Below, piece by piece: positions 62,151 through 64,000 of a stretch of DNA of 64,000 bases. This stretch comes from Parabacteroides distasonis (GTDB lineage: Bacteria > Bacteroidota > Bacteroidia > Bacteroidales > Tannerellaceae): positions 43,068 to 107,067 of the forward strand of contig JAFBIU010000008.1 of NCBI GenBank assembly GCA_021531775.1, in the 5' to 3' direction. Below the pieces are notes generated by a model, which saw only the letters and a program-made list of their open reading frames with translations, had not been told where the DNA came from and ran no database searches. The number at the start of each line of letters is the position of its first letter. Position 1 is the first letter of the stretch. Made by a program: the position numbers and the translations under genes.

Positions 62151-64000
62151 TTAGACTGTCGAACTATCCTGTTTCGTTACCTTCTGATACTGTCCACGGT
62201 TCACTTTGACTAATACCCGATACTTTAAATACAGAGTCCCAAGTGTTCGTTCGGCAGAACGAACCGGATAACCGATTTGATTTGCAATAGATTTTGCCTC
62301 TTTCGTCGTAAACATGCGATCCGAAGGCAATGCCTCGTAGAACTTCCTTTCACTCTGATTAGGCTGTTCCCCCAGCTGACAAAACGGATCATCTTCTTTC
62401 GTACCAATCACAGCATACACGCGAGCCGTATGATTCACCAGGCAATGGATGATGGTCATAGCTGTTTCAAAATCTTTATCATTACATATCAAAGCCTGCT
62501 CGTCATCGTCGAACAGATGGCTCTCGACATCATCTTCATGACGACCCTGCACATCAGACAATCTGCGTAGAACGGTCAAAATCATCGCATAGCGGAAACA
62601 TTCCAGAGCCAAACGGAACACAAAACCCTGTATCCCTTCACCAAGCATCTGGAACTGTTCGTGTAACAAACCATCAAATGTCTCCACGAATCTGTTCTGC
62701 TGCGAATCACTCAACACAAACTGAATGGGTTGATTCTTACGTTTTTGCAGGGCATGGTAGAGTGGAAGTAACTGCTCTCCCATCGCCTTATATATCTCTT
62801 CGATCGGGCAATCCCGTTTCGCAAATACGTTGTGAAATGTAACTTTTCCATTCGGAAGCGCATAGAAAAGAAAACGAGATGCCAAACCGTTGGCCACATT
62901 CGATGCAGGTAACAATAAAGGTAGCTGAGAACCTGTACAAGTCAGAAAAACGGACAATCGCGGTTTTTCGATCTCAATATGGATGCGGTCACTGACACGT
63001 ACCATGGCGATCGTCTCATGATGGTGTGCCTTGCGCAACAGATCCGAATAATCCCCATACTCGTTCTTCGACAACATATTGGTCAATGTGTCAGCTTCCG
63101 TTTCAAAGACTACACCCCATCCTTGGTTGGCATCCAACTGTCGATAAACGGCCGAGGCCGAACTATTGGCAGTCACAAAGGGCGAACTGAGGACCGGTTC
63201 TTTCGGTTCCGGCCCCCTTTCACCTTTGTTGCGCATCTCCCAAGCCGATTTTTCCAATTCATACTCCTTCATGGCTGCCTCGTAGCTGCAACGCATCTCA
63301 CGTTTGATAGGCATGAGCAACTGACGGCAGGCCTCCAATTCCCCTTTGAGTGTACCGAACCGGCCAAAAATGATGTTATAAAGTGGTGCGAATACTTTTC
63401 TGCCGTCATAGATACTATACAATGTATCAGGCAATACACCGGATACCAGGTTCAGCGTACCCAGTAACATTTTATCGCAAGCCACCGTGTCCGGATGATT
63501 ATCGATTACCGGATACAGGTAAGAAGGCAGGTCTGCTCGTTTCAACCGATTGGAGAAAGTCTCACCGATCATCCTGTCAGACGAAGAGTCCGATACATCC
63601 GTTTCCGCCAATTCCGCCAATTCCGCCATTCCGCCAGGTTGGCGGAAATTAGTAAAATCCCCCAAAATACCCCTTTTTTCATCATTTTCGTTGTTTCCGC
63701 CATGTGGCGGTTTGGCGGAATTGGCGGAAACTCTTAGTTGAACCCCCGCCTCCTTCGCCATCGCAAAGAAGGTTTTGATGGTAATGCCGGAGCCCCGGCC
63801 ATGCAGACAGGCGGTGTATTGCTTGTCACATTCCGCATAGTTGTAATCCGCATGGAGACTACTCAACGCATGGAAGTGGGAACGTCCGCTTTCACCCAAG
63901 CCGTCGGCCAAAGCAAAAGCGAGGTTGCGCCAATTGGCATAACCCACCGTGATGTCGATCCCGCGACTGGTCAATGCCTGCACCACTTGCTGGACTTCCG
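62151..64000 (-). CDS. PriCT_2/DUF3987 (BT4734-like) protein, 5' end outside the window
   Basis: The frame stays open across the right edge, so an N-terminal part (probably a VirE_N/BT4734-like domain) is missing. The first visible 80 residues match a primase C-terminal PriCT_2 domain: GYANWRNLAFALADGLGESG, FHALSSLHADYNYAECDKQY and ITIKTFFAMAKEAGV. A linker with repeats (SANSAKPP ... MAELAELAE) follows. The rest is DUF3987: SYLYPVIDNHPDTVACDKML, GTLNLVSGVLPDTLYSIYDG, FVTANSSASAVYRQLDANQG and LLPASNVANGLASRFLFYAL. It is a helicase/primase-like NTPase related to mobile-element replication. It reads into the DUF4248 and HU-like genes. Confidence 0.85.
   Translation of the reverse strand, partial: EVQQVVQALTSRGIDITVGYANWRNLAFALADGLGESGRSHFHALSSLHADYNYAECDKQYTACLHGRGSGITIKTFFAMAKEAGVQLRVSANSAKPPHGGNNENDEKRGILGDFTNFRQPGGMAELAELAETDVSDSSSDRMIGETFSNRLKRADLPSYLYPVIDNHPDTVACDKMLLGTLNLVSGVLPDTLYSIYDGRKVFAPLYNIIFGRFGTLKGELEACRQLLMPIKREMRCSYEAAMKEYELEKSAWEMRNKGERGPEPKEPVLSSPFVTANSSASAVYRQLDANQGWGVVFETEADTLTNMLSKNEYGDYSDLLRKAHHHETIAMVRVSDRIHIEIEKPRLSVFLTCTGSQLPLLLPASNVANGLASRFLFYALPNGKVTFHNVFAKRDCPIEEIYKAMGEQLLPLYHALQKRKNQPIQFVLSDSQQNRFVETFDGLLHEQFQMLGEGIQGFVFRLALECFRYAMILTVLRRLSDVQGRHEDDVESHLFDDDEQALICNDKDFETAMTIIHCLVNHTARVYAVIGTKEDDPFCQLGEQPNQSERKFYEALPSDRMFTTKEAKSIANQIGYPVRSAERTLGTLYLKYRVLVKVNRGQYQKVTKQDSSTV
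63603..63729. repeat. Mirrored TTCCGCC/GGCGGAA array inside the DUF3987 gene
   Basis: TTCCGCC begins at 63603, 63612, 63621 and 63629, and again at 63695. GGCGGAA begins at 63641, 63714 and 63723, with a partial GGCGG at 63706. The two half-arrays face each other as inverted repeats across about 60 bases and lie wholly within coding sequence. Confidence 0.85.

Noticed and set aside
63603..63729. Possible CRISPR array
   Set aside because: Units are 7 bp at 8-9 bp spacing with no spacers of CRISPR length, half the copies are inverted, and no cas gene is present.
1..64000. tRNA, rRNA, tmRNA or riboswitch genes
   Set aside because: No cloverleaf-like sequence with a CCA-proximal stem, no rRNA segments and no known riboswitch core were recognised on either strand by reading; a covariance-model scan would be needed to exclude small ones.

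Overview
The window looks like a chromosomal segment of a gut-type Bacteroidales bacterium (Bacteroides/Parabacteroides-like; species not resolved). The evidence is a SusC/SusD pair, promoters of the Bacteroidales type (TAnnTTTG -7 boxes), HU-like/DUF4248/DUF3987 loci, BT-type two-permease MacB exporters, and the gene order tig-clpP-clpX-recQ. Backbone genes are moderately GC-rich; the segment from about 2.7 to 11.2 kb is clearly AT-richer and full of broken genes.

Layout. 1-2.6 kb: end of an unidentified gene, the LPS Kdo transferase waaA, and a DUF1810/ADP-ribosylglycohydrolase fusion. 2.7-11.2 kb: an island of decayed and accessory DNA. It holds an IS21-type remnant that encloses a penicillin-binding-protein fragment, an apparent operon (broken HTH regulator, retropepsin-like protease, Sel1-repeat protein, PD-(D/E)XK-like nuclease), a decayed DDE transposase, a vestige of a DUF3987 gene with mirrored repeat arrays and palindromes, and an internally deleted LpxH-like phosphoesterase. 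11.4-12.6 kb: purT. 12.8-18.6 kb: a five-gene ABC (MacB-type) tripartite exporter operon. 18.7-24.5 kb: Gfo/Idh oxidoreductase, coiled-coil membrane protein, PBP1A-type peptidoglycan synthase, YeiH-type transporter. 24.7-31.5 kb: an RND tripartite pump facing a divergent AraC-type regulator that carries a +1 frameshift in an A8 tract. 31.6-33.4 kb: META-domain lipoprotein and an M23 peptidase. 33.5-39.8 kb: SusC, SusD and a secreted PHP-domain phosphoesterase. 39.9-43.0 kb: an AAA-ATPase/PDDEXK protein and a DUF2264 protein.

43.2-56.6 kb, minus strand: a tightly packed run tig, clpP, clpX, recQ, three SurA-like chaperones/PPIases, an OstA/LptA-like protein, a small membrane protein and mutL. 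This joins protein folding and quality control, outer-membrane assembly, LPS transport and DNA repair. clpP appears to have its own promoter inside a long inverted repeat. 56.7-60 kb: CPBP membrane protease and a GH2 enzyme. 60.1-64 kb: a HEPN/MNT toxin-antitoxin pair, then a HU-like protein fused to InlB-type repeats, a DUF4248 protein and a PriCT_2/DUF3987 protein that runs off the window edge.

The most unusual signal is an array of TTCC-cored heptamers, mostly 9 bp apart, followed by its mirror image (GGAA-cored) inside the DUF3987 gene at 63.6-63.7 kb. An array of the same architecture, codon phase and order but different sequence (GTTCCC/GGGAAC) survives in the vestige at 10.2 kb, next to 23-bp tandem repeats and two palindromes.
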